The notes under the pieces: model-generated
Databases searched by the model: none
Told to the model about the DNA's origin: nothing
What the model saw: only the letters and a program-made list of their open reading frames with translations
In this document: positions 8,574 through 17,597 of the stretch, in pieces
How positions within the stretch are numbered: the first letter of the stretch is position 1
Layout of the letters: each line of letters starts with the position of its first letter
Program-made: the position numbers and the translations under genes
Origin: Novosphingobium kaempferiae
GTDB taxonomy: Bacteria > Pseudomonadota > Alphaproteobacteria > Sphingomonadales > Sphingomonadaceae
Assembly: GCF_021227995.1 (NCBI RefSeq)
Contig: NZ_CP089301.1
Span: 3,286,001-3,350,000 of the forward strand
Length of the DNA: 64,000 nucleotides
Reading direction: 5' to 3'

Positions 8574-11399
8574 TCAGAGCTTGCCACGCACGCCGAATAC
8601 GAAGCGTCGGTCGGCGCTGCGCTCCTGCGTCAGCGGGCCGTCGGCGAAGATCGCCCGCTCGCGGCTGGCTTCCTTGGTCAGGTTGACGCCCGAGACCGTG
8701 ATCGCGAACCACGGGTTGATGTCATAGGATATCGACGCATTCAGCTGGCTGCGGGGCTCCTGGTAGAGTGGCAGGTTGTTGGTCACGTCGGTTGCCTCGG
8801 TACGCAGGAAGGCGTCGCGATAGGTGTAGCGCACGCGGGCGCTGAAACCCGCCTTCTCGTAGAACAGCGTCAGGTTGTAGTTGTTCTTCGAAAGGTCGCG
8901 CAGTGGCAGCGAAAGCTGCACCGGCGTCCCGTCAACCGTGTGCAGGCTGGGCACCGCCAGCGTGCTGTCACGCTTGCCGTCCTGGTAGGTGTAGTTGGCC
9001 AGCACGCCGAAGCCCGAAAGCAGGCCGGGCAGGTAGGTGAAGCTGTGCTGGAAGTTCACTTCCGCGCCCTTCAGCGTCGCGCTGCCGAGGTTCTGCGGCT
9101 GGTTGATGCCGGTGCAGATGCCGACCGCGCCGGTCAGGTCCACCGCCACCGGGTTCCAGATGCCGCCGACGCAGTTGCTCTCCACGAAGTAGCCGAGCGC
9201 GGGGTCGCGCAGTTGCGGGGCGACCGCCACCGTCGTGACGAGGTCGTGGAACTTCTTGTAGAACAGGCCGACCGAAAGAAGGCTGTTGCGGTCGAAGTAC
9301 CATTCGGCATCGATGTCGAACTGGTCGACGGTCTGCGGCTTGAGGTTCGGATTGCCGGCGCTGACGTAATTGTTGATGATCGGGAAGACGACGGTCGGCG
9401 CAAGCTGGCCGAAGTCCGGACGGCGCAGCGACTTGGCGTAGGACGCACGAACGAGCACGCCGTCGGCGGGTTCGAGCGCGAAGACGACGCCCGGCAGCAC
9501 CTTGGTGTACTTCTGCGTCGCCGAAACGTCGCTGACTACGCCGTTGCTGACAGCGACGCCCGACGCGGTCTGGTCGGTATGGACGAGGCGCGCGCCGATC
9601 TCTCCGCGCAGCGACATCCCGGCGATGGTCGTGTCGATGTTGGCCTTGAGGTATCCCGCGTAAGTGCGCTCCTTTACCTGGAAGCGCGCGCCAAGGTCTT
9701 CGGGCGGGTCCGCCGCCAGACCCACCGCCGCGCGGGCCGCCGAAGGATCTTGCGTCAACTGCCGGGCCACGACCCAGCCGCCGGTGTAGGTGTCGCCGGT
9801 GAAGTCGAAGAAATCGTCTGGCGCGATCTGGAACAGGTCCGGTCGGGATGATGCGACTACGCCCGGGAACTGCCGCGATACCTGCGTGGTTTTGCGACGG
9901 CGCGAATCCGTCTGGTTGAAGCGGAAGCCCGCGTCGATCGAGCGCAACGGCCCCCAACCAAGTTCCCATGAGGCGTCTACGCGCTGGGCGTTCTCGACGT
10001 TGTGGTAATAGGTGTAGTTGTCGCGCGCGATGAAGGTCTGGTAATAGGCGGGATTGCCGATGTTGGCCGCCAGCGGGCTGGAGCGGTCGATGCTCCAGAA
10101 CAGATCCTCGCCGCTGGCATCGAACAGGAACGGCGGGCTGATGCGGCCGTTGGCGTTGCCGAAGTTCGCCCCCGTCGGATCGCTGTACTGCGCGACGAGC
10201 TGGAAATTGGCGTCGATCGTGTCGGACCCGGCGCGGCTGGCCTCAAAACGTATCGACACGTCGCCGGACCTCCATTCGCCGCCCACTGCCGCGAGATAGG
10301 ATTCGGTGTTGCGGATCGGGCTCTCGCCGGTCGAGCGGAACTGCGTGCCGCCGATCAGGCCGGAGGTCATCTGGCGGTAGGTGTAACCGCTGGACGTCCG
10401 TTCCTCGATATTCGCCTGCGACTGGAACGGCAGCTCCGAGACGTCGTTCGGCTGCTGCATGAAGACGCCGATCTGGCTGCCGACGTTCTTCTGGTCCACG
10501 TATGTCCCGTCGACGAACAGGGTCAGGTTCGAGGACGGGCGCCATTCGATTGATCCCGACAGCGACTTGTTGGTACGGTCGTTGATCGAATAGAACTGCT
10601 GGGCGTAATTGGGGCGCAGATAGGGGTCTGCGGTGCCGTCTCCATTCAGGTCGACGGTCGTGCGTTCCAGATAGCGCACGTTGAGCTGGTCTTCGCGCAC
10701 CGTCTGGCGCTGGTAGTTGCCGGCCAGCACGACGCCGATCTCGCCGATGCCGGTGTCGAACTTCTGGCCGAACACCGCTGCAAGGTGCGGATTGTAGCGG
10801 TCGGCGGTCTCCGCATATTCCATGTCGGCGCGGATCGTGCGGATCGGCTCCTTGAGGGCGAGGCCCCGGTAGGTGCGCAGGTCGACCGATCCGCCCACCG
10901 AACCCTCGATCTGGTCGGCGGTTGGCACCTTGGTGACGCGGACGGAGGCGATCAGCTCGGCGGGCAGGTCGTCGAAGCTGATGCCGCCGCGCGCGTCGGC
11001 TGCAGGCGTCGTCGAACGGCCGTTGATGAGGACGAGGTTCTGGCTCGAACCACGGATGGACACGCCGCTGCCGACGCCGCGATTGCGGTCGATCTGGACG
11101 CCGGGAATATTCTCCAGGACTTCGGCCAGGTTCTGGTCGGGCAGCTTGCCTACGTCTTCGGCATTGATGACGTCGACGATCGTGACCGTCTCGCGCTTCT
11201 CCGAGATGGCGGTACGAAGGGAGTTGCGGATGCCGGTCACGACGATGTCGCCTTGTTCCGCATCGCTACTTGCAGCCGGGGCGTTTGCCTCGACCACTTG
11301 CGCGACGCTGGCGCTGGGATGACAAAGCGCCAGCAAGGGCAACGCCGCTAGAGATACACGCAATGTAGCTGGCCCTGATGGGAATGCTGAATCTGACAC
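8574..11399 (-). CDS. TonB-dependent receptor of the sulfatase cluster
   Basis: This 941-residue outer-membrane receptor has a signal peptide, a plug domain starting around GDIVVTGIRNSLRTAI, the GKLPDQNLAEVLENIPGVQ plug motif typical of carbohydrate-type TonB receptors, a long beta barrel and a C-terminal phenylanine-free end (VFGVRGKL). The start is GTG at 11399 with AGGGGG five bases before it, which fixes the N-terminus. It precedes three sulfatase genes on the same strand, so it probably imports the sulfated substrate or its product. No STN signalling extension is seen. The substrate is inferred from context only. Confidence 0.92.
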   Translation of the reverse strand: MSDSAFPSGPATLRVSLAALPLLALCHPSASVAQVVEANAPAASSDAEQGDIVVTGIRNSLRTAISEKRETVTIVDVINAEDVGKLPDQNLAEVLENIPGVQIDRNRGVGSGVSIRGSSQNLVLINGRSTTPAADARGGISFDDLPAELIASVRVTKVPTADQIEGSVGGSVDLRTYRGLALKEPIRTIRADMEYAETADRYNPHLAAVFGQKFDTGIGEIGVVLAGNYQRQTVREDQLNVRYLERTTVDLNGDGTADPYLRPNYAQQFYSINDRTNKSLSGSIEWRPSSNLTLFVDGTYVDQKNVGSQIGVFMQQPNDVSELPFQSQANIEERTSSGYTYRQMTSGLIGGTQFRSTGESPIRNTESYLAAVGGEWRSGDVSIRFEASRAGSDTIDANFQLVAQYSDPTGANFGNANGRISPPFLFDASGEDLFWSIDRSSPLAANIGNPAYYQTFIARDNYTYYHNVENAQRVDASWELGWGPLRSIDAGFRFNQTDSRRRKTTQVSRQFPGVVASSRPDLFQIAPDDFFDFTGDTYTGGWVVARQLTQDPSAARAAVGLAADPPEDLGARFQVKERTYAGYLKANIDTTIAGMSLRGEIGARLVHTDQTASGVAVSNGVVSDVSATQKYTKVLPGVVFALEPADGVLVRASYAKSLRRPDFGQLAPTVVFPIINNYVSAGNPNLKPQTVDQFDIDAEWYFDRNSLLSVGLFYKKFHDLVTTVAVAPQLRDPALGYFVESNCVGGIWNPVAVDLTGAVGICTGINQPQNLGSATLKGAEVNFQHSFTYLPGLLSGFGVLANYTYQDGKRDSTLAVPSLHTVDGTPVQLSLPLRDLSKNNYNLTLFYEKAGFSARVRYTYRDAFLRTEATDVTNNLPLYQEPRSQLNASISYDINPWFAITVSGVNLTKEASRERAIFADGPLTQERSADRRFVFGVRGKL

Positions 11400-11704
11400 G
11401 ATACCCCCTGAATGTGCCGACCCGCCTGGGGCGCTGTCGGATACTTTGGGGCGTGTCGTATCTCAATCTTTATCGTAGAGAATCAAAAAATACTATTTAT
11501 CCGGAAAGCGATGGTTGCTTTCCCCGTAGCGGAAGACCGAAACAGCGGATCACCACGTCATCGAGGCTGTGCGCAGATATATGGCTGCCGAATGCCGCTG
11601 CGATGATCTCCCAGAAGATCGTCTTTGCCGTGCATCCGCGTGCGTGCCCGTAGCGATCTCGAGAGCTATGCGCTGTCGATACCCTACGCTGGATAGCCGG
11701 GCGA
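11400..11704. other. Intergenic region upstream of the TonB-dependent receptor
   Basis: About 305 bases between the FGE stop and the receptor start. It holds the receptor's GTG ribosome-binding site and an AT-rich patch (about 11465-11510) that would suit a minus-strand promoter. No clear operator was recognised. It is possible that FGE and the receptor are separately transcribed. Confidence 0.4.
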
Positions 11705-12676
11705 TCAGGCCATGGAGGGATGCCGCCGAACGCAACGGAACCCGATATGCGACGTGGCCGTATCGATCATCTCGGGATGACGCGCCGCCGGTCGGTAACG
11801 CTGGCAATAGTTGGCCGCGCACAAGTGCGACCCGCCCTTGAGCACCTTGCGCCCTATCCGCACGCCCGGCTGCGATGGATCGAAGCTATTCTTGAGCTTA
11901 CCGCCTCGCGGGTTGCTGACGGTGCAGCATGACTGCGGGTCTTTCTTACGCAGAACGTCGGGCCTGTCACTCCACCAGTCGCTCGTCCATTCCCAGGTAT
12001 TGCCTATCATGTCGAACAGGCCGTAGCCGTTGGCGGGGAACGACCCTACCGGCGAAGTGCGTTCCCAGCCGTCGAGTAACTGGTTGGCAAAGGGGAAAAG
12101 GCCCTGCCAGTAATTGGCGAGCATCGCCCCGTCGGGCGCCAGTTCATCGCCCCAAGCATAGTCCGCACCGTCCAGTCCGCCGCGTGCGGCGAATTCGAAT
12201 TCGGCCTCGGTCGGCAGATCCTTGCCTGCCCATTCCGCGTACGCCTGCGCGTCGGCATAGGCGATCTGGACGACGGGATGATCCCAGAGGCCGAGGGAGT
12301 CCGCATCACTTTCCGGTCCCAGCGGGTGACGCCAGTCGGCCCCGAAGTCAAAACGCCACCAGTTGGCGGGATTGCCGGTATCGACCGGCACCACGGTCTT
12401 GTGGAAGACCAGTGAGCCAGGTTGGGCCATCTCCGGCGTCATGCCCGGATACTGGGCAGGATCGGGCGCAACTTCGGCGACCGTGCGGTAGCCGGTCGCA
12501 GCGACGAACTGGGCATACTGGTGGTTCGTGACAGGCGTGGCGTCGATCCAGAATCCGTCGACGGACACCCGGCGCACAGGCGCCTCCTCGGGATAAAATT
12601 TGTCCGATCCCATCGCGAAAGTGCCGCCGGGAATCCAGATCATTCCAGCCTGCACCTCAGTATGCGTGTCGATCAT
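11705..12676 (-). CDS. Formylglycine-generating enzyme (sulfatase-activating)
   Basis: This 323-residue SUMF1/FGE family protein oxidises the active-site Cys of sulfatases to C-alpha-formylglycine, using oxygen and copper. The N-terminal FGE-sulfatase start (MIWIPGGTFAMGSD) is present, and the C-terminal catalytic block reads GGSHLCAANYCQRYRPAAR (Cys286 and Cys291) followed by HIGFRC. This is the arrangement of the copper-binding cysteine pair in genuine FGEs, so it is not one of the many FGE-fold proteins of other function. No signal peptide is seen, so it acts in the cytoplasm before sulfatase export. All three nearby sulfatases are Cys-type, matching this oxygen-dependent activator. The ATG at 12676 has AAGG upstream. 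Confidence 0.92.
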   Translation of the reverse strand: MIDTHTEVQAGMIWIPGGTFAMGSDKFYPEEAPVRRVSVDGFWIDATPVTNHQYAQFVAATGYRTVAEVAPDPAQYPGMTPEMAQPGSLVFHKTVVPVDTGNPANWWRFDFGADWRHPLGPESDADSLGLWDHPVVQIAYADAQAYAEWAGKDLPTEAEFEFAARGGLDGADYAWGDELAPDGAMLANYWQGLFPFANQLLDGWERTSPVGSFPANGYGLFDMIGNTWEWTSDWWSDRPDVLRKKDPQSCCTVSNPRGGKLKNSFDPSQPGVRIGRKVLKGGSHLCAANYCQRYRPAARHPEMIDTATSHIGFRCVRRHPSMA

Positions 12677-13748
12677 CTCGCTGCCTTGAAACCCGACTGT
12701 CTATCCGTCATGGCCGCACGACTAGCGGCTGACGGCAAGGCGGGCAATTCTGCACGACACAGGCTATCAAGGCCGCAGACATTCTACCGGCGATTTCACC
12801 ACTTGAATGCACAACTTGCCAGATTAGCCGTCGGCGTGGCGCGTTCTCGAATCTCTGATCTTGATAAATCCTTAATCTGACGACTATGCTAAGCGCCGAT
12901 AGCGTCGATCAAGATGCTATAAGATTTAGTCTGCCTTATTTACTAGGCAGCCGCTGGCAATTGACCGGTTCCACCCCAATCTGGCGTTGCGGTGGCAGTT
13001 ACGGGGTGGCGTCGTCCGTACGAAACCGAGCTGGATAGCAGACCGTCAGCAGCTGGGGATCAAGAATTAGATGTTGGAGGTCAGGAATGGGTCCGTTGTC
13101 GCTGGACCGCTTTGTCGGCCGAATTATCGCAAGGCTGTCATCCCGATTCCGATGACCGGCTTCGCGTTTCCTGATTACCGGGGGGTGCTAACGGGTTGAT
13201 CACGGTTGCCAGACGAACTTGTTGCGGCTCTGGAGTGATCTTCGATAAAGTTCATTTGGTATCAGCGGCTCCTAGGCTGCGTCCACCTAACGTATCCCTC
13301 ACGGGTCCGCACCATCCGCAATTCCTCACCGAATTCACCGATTAGGCCGTTCCCATCACATGGCCACCGACCAAAATTATCCGGCTCAAAAAGACCTCCC
13401 CACATCCGAACAAGTTGCTTATGCGAACCATGTGCATCAGCAGCACGAAGGTTTCAATGGCAGCGACGGGGTTCTTCACTACGGGCAGCTTTTCACCCGA
13501 TCTGAGGTGTATGTCGGCGGTCAGAAGACGGGCAGCTATCTGCCATTTCCCAAAATTAGGGGACTTTCTCCTATCGGCCCATCTTGGGCATCCAGAATGG
13601 AAAAGTAGGCCGCCGCACCTACGTGCAAAATCGGCGGCAGAACAGTCTCGATGGGGAGGTTGGGTGATTGATGAGCGGATGCCTCGTAACGGGCATGGGC
13701 GCTCTCTTCCTTGCTTCATCACACCCAGCGCGCATACTGTGGAAGCCC
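12677..13748. other. Long intergenic region without a recognised gene
   Basis: Just over 1 kb, with an AT-rich section at about 12840-12960. Several short overlapping frames on both strands (for example 12992-13174 plus, and 13342-13764 minus) have no recognised domain. No intact transposase, RNA gene or inverted repeat was found. It separates the sulfatase cluster from the DNA-repair cluster and may be decayed mobile DNA. Confidence 0.45.
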
Positions 13749-14909
13749 ATGAAAGTTGAAGCAATCGGATTGCATGCTGCGCGCCGAATAGCCCTTGCCG
13801 CGCAAGGTTTCGGACAGAAGCGTCCAGATCGTCCGACGTCAGGTCATTTGCGACGAACTCTCGACCGTCTGCAATTGCACCAGATCGACAGTGTCAACGT
13901 GCTTACGCGAGCACATTATCTCCCCGCCTTTTCACGCTTGGGCGGCTATGACAGGGGTGTTCTCGATCAGATTGCCTGGGGACCGAAGCGGCAGCGAAAG
14001 CTTTTTGAATATTGGGCGCACGAGGCGTCTTTGCTGCCATTCGAGATTCATCCCCTCCTGCGCTGGCGCATGGCAGAAGCGGATCGCGGCGAGGCAGGTT
14101 GGACATGGATGCGCCACTGCGCAACGGAGGGCCGGGCAGAGGCCATGGCAATGCTGGCACGCATCCGCTCCGATGGCCCTATGTCAGCCGCCGACTTCGA
14201 AACTCACAAAGGGCAATCTGGCTGGTGGGAGTGGAGTGACACCAAGCGCACGCTGGAGTGGCTGTTCTGGGCGGGGCACATCACAACCGCCACGCGTCGA
14301 CGCGGCTTCGAGCGAGTCTATGATCTGCCTGAACGGGTGCTGCCCGCCGATGTGCTGGCCCTTCCAACGCCAGCGGATGACGCGGCCCACCGTGCATTGA
14401 TCGAACGCGCTGCGATGGCCCACGGCATCGCCACCGAAAAGGAACTGCGCGACTATTTCCGCCAGTCTCCGGCGCAGGCGCGCCCTGCTATTGCAGCGCT
14501 CGCGGAAGACGGCATTTTGATCCCTGTCGCCGTGGAGGGAAGGCGGCATGCCTGGCTGCATCGCGATGCCCGACGACCGCGACGTATCGATGCACGGGCG
14601 CTGCTGGTCCCCTTCGATCCTCTGATTTGGGAGAGGGACCGGACCGAACGACTGTTCGGCTTTCGCTACCGCATCGAAATTTACGTCCCTGCACAAAAGC
14701 GCCAATATGGCTACTACGTCCTGCCGTTCCTGCTGGGTGACCGATTGGTGGCTCGCGTTGATCTCAAGGCGGACAGAACCGCATCGACGCTGCTGGTCCG
14801 CTCAATCCACGTGGAATCCGATGCCCCAGATCACACCCACGATGCTTTATATGTGGAATTGCGGGCAATGGCGGATTGGCTGGGGCTCGCCGAAGTAAGG
14901 GTTGGGTGA
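13749..14909 (+). CDS. YcaQ/AlkZ-like winged-helix DNA glycosylase
   Basis: This 386-residue protein matches the YcaQ (AlkZ) family of tandem winged-helix proteins, some of which unhook interstrand DNA crosslinks by excising alkylated bases. The family signature around the catalytic QxD motif is visible as LHQIDSVNVLTRAHYLPAFS (Gln45, Asp47), followed by the LFEYWAHEASLLP segment and a C-terminal LVPFDPLIWERDR block. The length is normal for the family. The ATG at 13749 with GGAAG just before it is preferred over an earlier frame start. The next genes on the strand are the imuA-imuB-dnaE2 mutasome, about 190 bases downstream, suggesting a local concentration of DNA-damage functions. No LexA box was seen before this gene. 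Confidence 0.85.
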   Translation: MKVEAIGLHAARRIALAAQGFGQKRPDRPTSGHLRRTLDRLQLHQIDSVNVLTRAHYLPAFSRLGGYDRGVLDQIAWGPKRQRKLFEYWAHEASLLPFEIHPLLRWRMAEADRGEAGWTWMRHCATEGRAEAMAMLARIRSDGPMSAADFETHKGQSGWWEWSDTKRTLEWLFWAGHITTATRRRGFERVYDLPERVLPADVLALPTPADDAAHRALIERAAMAHGIATEKELRDYFRQSPAQARPAIAALAEDGILIPVAVEGRRHAWLHRDARRPRRIDARALLVPFDPLIWERDRTERLFGFRYRIEIYVPAQKRQYGYYVLPFLLGDRLVARVDLKADRTASTLLVRSIHVESDAPDHTHDALYVELRAMADWLGLAEVRVG

Positions 14910-15059
14910 TGCCGTGTCCGGCCACGTCGCGTGGCTGAGTTCAAAGCAGGCAAGACATCCCTCTCGAGACCGGTGTGCTTCCGCCGTTTGCACAGGCTTG
15001 TCCCCATACTGGACGTGAAGACCGATTCAAAGCGGTTGACCGCCGCCTGTCTGAGGTGA

Positions 15060-15074
15060 GAACATAAAAGGAAC
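15060..15074 (+). promoter_or_regulatory. LexA (SOS) box upstream of imuA
   Basis: GAACATAAAAGGAAC is an exact GAAC-N7-GAAC direct repeat, the alphaproteobacterial LexA operator. It ends 23 bases before the imuA ATG at 15098. This predicts SOS-induced expression of the imuA-imuB-dnaE2 operon, as known for such cassettes in other alphaproteobacteria. Confidence 0.85.
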
Positions 15075-15097
15075 AAATCCGAGTCAGCGAAGTCACC

Positions 15098-15859
15098 ATG
15101 CAACCCGTTTCCTCCCTTGTGCATCCAAGCATTGATGCCCTGCGCGCCTTGGCGACGCCGATTAACGATCATCGGGTCATGCCTTTCGGTGTCGAGACAT
15201 TGGATACCCGACTAAGCTCTGGTGGTCTGCGCGCCGGGGCCCTGCACGAGGCAACTGCGCTGAGCTGCTCGCTGGTCGATGACGCAGCCGCGACGCTGTT
15301 CCTTGCCGGTATCGCCGCCCGTGAAGCCCACACCGCTGCGGCGCCGGTGCTGTGGGTCAGCTGCCGCAACGATCTCTACGCACCCGGCCTGGAGCAGGCA
15401 GGGTTAGTCTCCGCCGACGTAATTCATGCGCAGCCGCGCGACGATGCAGCATTGCTCGCCGTCGTCGAAGATGCGGTGCGCGATGGAACGCCTGCTGCCG
15501 TGGTGGCCGAGGCCAGCAAGGTCTCGATGGTCGCTACCCGTCGCCTGCAGCTCGCAGCAGCCGAGGCCGACATTCCGGTACTCCTACTCCGCCGTCACCG
15601 CAGCCGGGATCGTGACCCGCTTGCCGAGACTTCCGCAGCTTGGACCCGCTGGCGCATTTCCAGTGCGCCATCAGAACGGCTCGGCGTCGCCGGCGTTGGG
15701 CGCCCGCGCTGGTTGATCGAACTTGCGCGTCAGCGCGGCGGCGAAGGCTTTTCCCTGATCGTGGAGGGATGCGATGCGACGGGTCGTCTCGCTGTTCCTG
15801 CCGTTCCTCGCCATCGAACGGCTGAGACGGCAGGATCGGTTCGCCGCGCCGCGGCCTGA
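15098..15859 (+). CDS. imuA: ImuA, accessory protein of the damage-inducible mutasome
   Basis: This 253-residue RecA/SulA-like protein is of the ImuA family. It starts with the characteristic MPFGVETLDTRLSSGGLRAGALHE segment at about residues 28-51, equivalent to the RecA-like fold without a proper Walker A loop. It is the first gene of the SOS operon and lies directly behind the LexA box. Its 3' end overlaps imuB by 86 bases in a different frame. ImuA works with ImuB and DnaE2 in translesion synthesis and induced mutagenesis; its precise role is to regulate or contact RecA and ImuB. Confidence 0.9.
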   Translation: MQPVSSLVHPSIDALRALATPINDHRVMPFGVETLDTRLSSGGLRAGALHEATALSCSLVDDAAATLFLAGIAAREAHTAAAPVLWVSCRNDLYAPGLEQAGLVSADVIHAQPRDDAALLAVVEDAVRDGTPAAVVAEASKVSMVATRRLQLAAAEADIPVLLLRRHRSRDRDPLAETSAAWTRWRISSAPSERLGVAGVGRPRWLIELARQRGGEGFSLIVEGCDATGRLAVPAVPRHRTAETAGSVRRAAA

Positions 15860-17597
15860 GCCGCGCGCACTCCAGCTTCCCGTCGATGATAACCCCGGTG
15901 CCTGCTCGGTTCCTCGCGGGGGTGGGTGGCGGCCGGGTGCGCGCTGGGCGCGCGAGCGGCAGATTGCAGAAGGGCAGGGGGCCGTCAGGGGCAAGGACCG
16001 CACACGCCGGGATGTCGAGCGCGAGATCGCGGCGTTGCCGTTGCATGCCAAGCCGCCGATGCGCGAACTGGGGCGACGCTCCGAATCGGCAGAGCATCCG
16101 TTCAAGCGGATGGCCTCGTCAGCAGTGTCGGAACAGTTGCACGACGCGCCGCAGGCCGCGGCCGCTCCGCTGGCGCTCATCGGCAAGGTCGGCCGCCGCG
16201 ACGAGATCGTTTCGGCCTGTCCGGCGGCGAGAGCATTGGGCATCCATGTCCGCATGGCGGCAACCCATGCCCGCGCGCTCGTTTCCGATCTCGACTTCCG
16301 CCCTGCAGAGCCCGAGGCCGACGCAGCGCTGCTCGATCGCCTCGCCCTGTTCGGCATTCGCCGCTGGTCGCCGATCGTCGCGGTCTCGCCGCCGGACGGG
16401 ATCTGGCTGGACCTGACCGGCGCCGCGCACCTGCATGGCGGAGAGGAACACTTCTGCCAGCGGCTGCGGGCCTTCTGCCGCCGCGCCGGTTTCACGGCGC
16501 GCATCGCGATCGCCGAAACGCCGGGCGCGGCGCATGCGCTGGCCCGCTACGGCCGCGATGACATTGCCATCATTCCGCACGGCGGCGTGCTGAAGGCGCT
16601 GTCGCCGCTTCCGGTCGCCGCGCTGCGTCTCGAAAGCGGCGCACTGGCCGCTGCGCGCAAGTTCGGCTTCGAGACGATCGCCGACCTGCTGCCTGTCGCG
16701 CGCGGTCCGCTGGCGAGGAGACTGGGGCTCGCCACCATCGACCGGCTCGACCAGGCGCTGGGAGGCAAGGCCGAACCGATCACCCCGCGTGAGGGCGTGG
16801 TTATCCCTGCGGTCGAGCGTCGGCTGCTCGAGCCGATCGGCGCGGCCGAAGCGATCGCGCAAGTCATGCACGACCTGCTGAAGGACTTGGCCGAGGTGCT
16901 TCAGCGCCAGGGGCTGGGTGCGCGCTCGCTGCGCCTGATTGCTTTACGCATCGATGGCGGTGAGCAGGTGGTGGCTATCGGCACCTCTCGGCCCACCCGC
17001 GAAGTGCCGCACCTGCTGCGCCTGCTGAAGCTCAGAATCGAGCGTATCGATCCCGGCATGGGCCTCGAACAGTTCCGGCTTCTGGCGCCGCATACCGAAC
17101 CGCTCGATGCCGAGAACCTGGGGGCAATCCTCGCTGGGGAAAGTACGGTGCGCGATCCTGCGCGCCTGGTCGATGTCGTGGCCGGCAGAATCGGACCGGA
17201 CGCGGTGTTCCGCATCGCACCCGTCGAAAGCCATGTGCCGGAACGTGCCGTGAGGCCGACCAGCCCGATCGCGACAGCCGGCTCCTGGCCCGCCTGGCAG
17301 CGCCCGGTGCGCCTTTTCGCCCCGCCCGAGCCCTTGTCGCGCGTGATCGCGCTGTTGCCCGATCAACCGCCCAAGCGGTTCGAATGGCGCGGCCGGTCCT
17401 ACAACGTCGTGGCCGGCGACGGTCCCGAGCGCATCCATGGCGAATGGTGGCGGCGGAATGCCGAAGTCTGGGCCGTGCGCGACTACTACCGGGTCGAGGA
17501 CGAGGAAGGCGGGCGCTACTGGGTGTTCCGCCGCGGTGATGGCGTCGCCGGCGAGACCGGCGATCTCTCGTGGTGGATGCACGGGGTTTTTGCATGA
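15774..17597 (+). CDS. imuB: ImuB, Y-family polymerase-like mutasome scaffold
   Basis: This 607-residue protein starts [17 protein letters not shown], typical of ImuB. Y-family palm and fingers features follow, with [16 protein letters not shown] at about 205-220, a helix-hairpin-helix region and a little-finger part. The C-terminus ([10 protein letters not shown] then WWMHGVFA) is also typical. ImuB proteins lack catalytic carboxylates and act as beta-clamp-binding hubs that recruit ImuA and DnaE2. The gene overlaps imuA by 86 bases and its stop overlaps the dnaE2 start (ATGA at 17594), so the three are tightly coupled. The ATG at 15774 agrees with the family N-terminus. Confidence 0.93.
   Translation: MRRVVSLFLPFLAIERLRRQDRFAAPRPEPRALQLPVDDNPGACSVPRGGGWRPGARWARERQIAEGQGAVRGKDRTRRDVEREIAALPLHAKPPMRELGRRSESAEHPFKRMASSAVSEQLHDAPQAAAAPLALIGKVGRRDEIVSACPAARALGIHVRMAATHARALVSDLDFRPAEPEADAALLDRLALFGIRRWSPIVAVSPPDGIWLDLTGAAHLHGGEEHFCQRLRAFCRRAGFTARIAIAETPGAAHALARYGRDDIAIIPHGGVLKALSPLPVAALRLESGALAAARKFGFETIADLLPVARGPLARRLGLATIDRLDQALGGKAEPITPREGVVIPAVERRLLEPIGAAEAIAQVMHDLLKDLAEVLQRQGLGARSLRLIALRIDGGEQVVAIGTSRPTREVPHLLRLLKLRIERIDPGMGLEQFRLLAPHTEPLDAENLGAILAGESTVRDPARLVDVVAGRIGPDAVFRIAPVESHVPERAVRPTSPIATAGSWPAWQRPVRLFAPPEPLSRVIALLPDQPPKRFEWRGRSYNVVAGDGPERIHGEWWRRNAEVWAVRDYYRVEDEEGGRYWVFRRGDGVAGETGDLSWWMHGVFA

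Noticed and set aside
13342..13764. 140-codon minus-strand frame in the gene-poor region
   Set aside because: No family, no ribosome-binding site, overlaps other equally weak frames and the start of the YcaQ-like gene.
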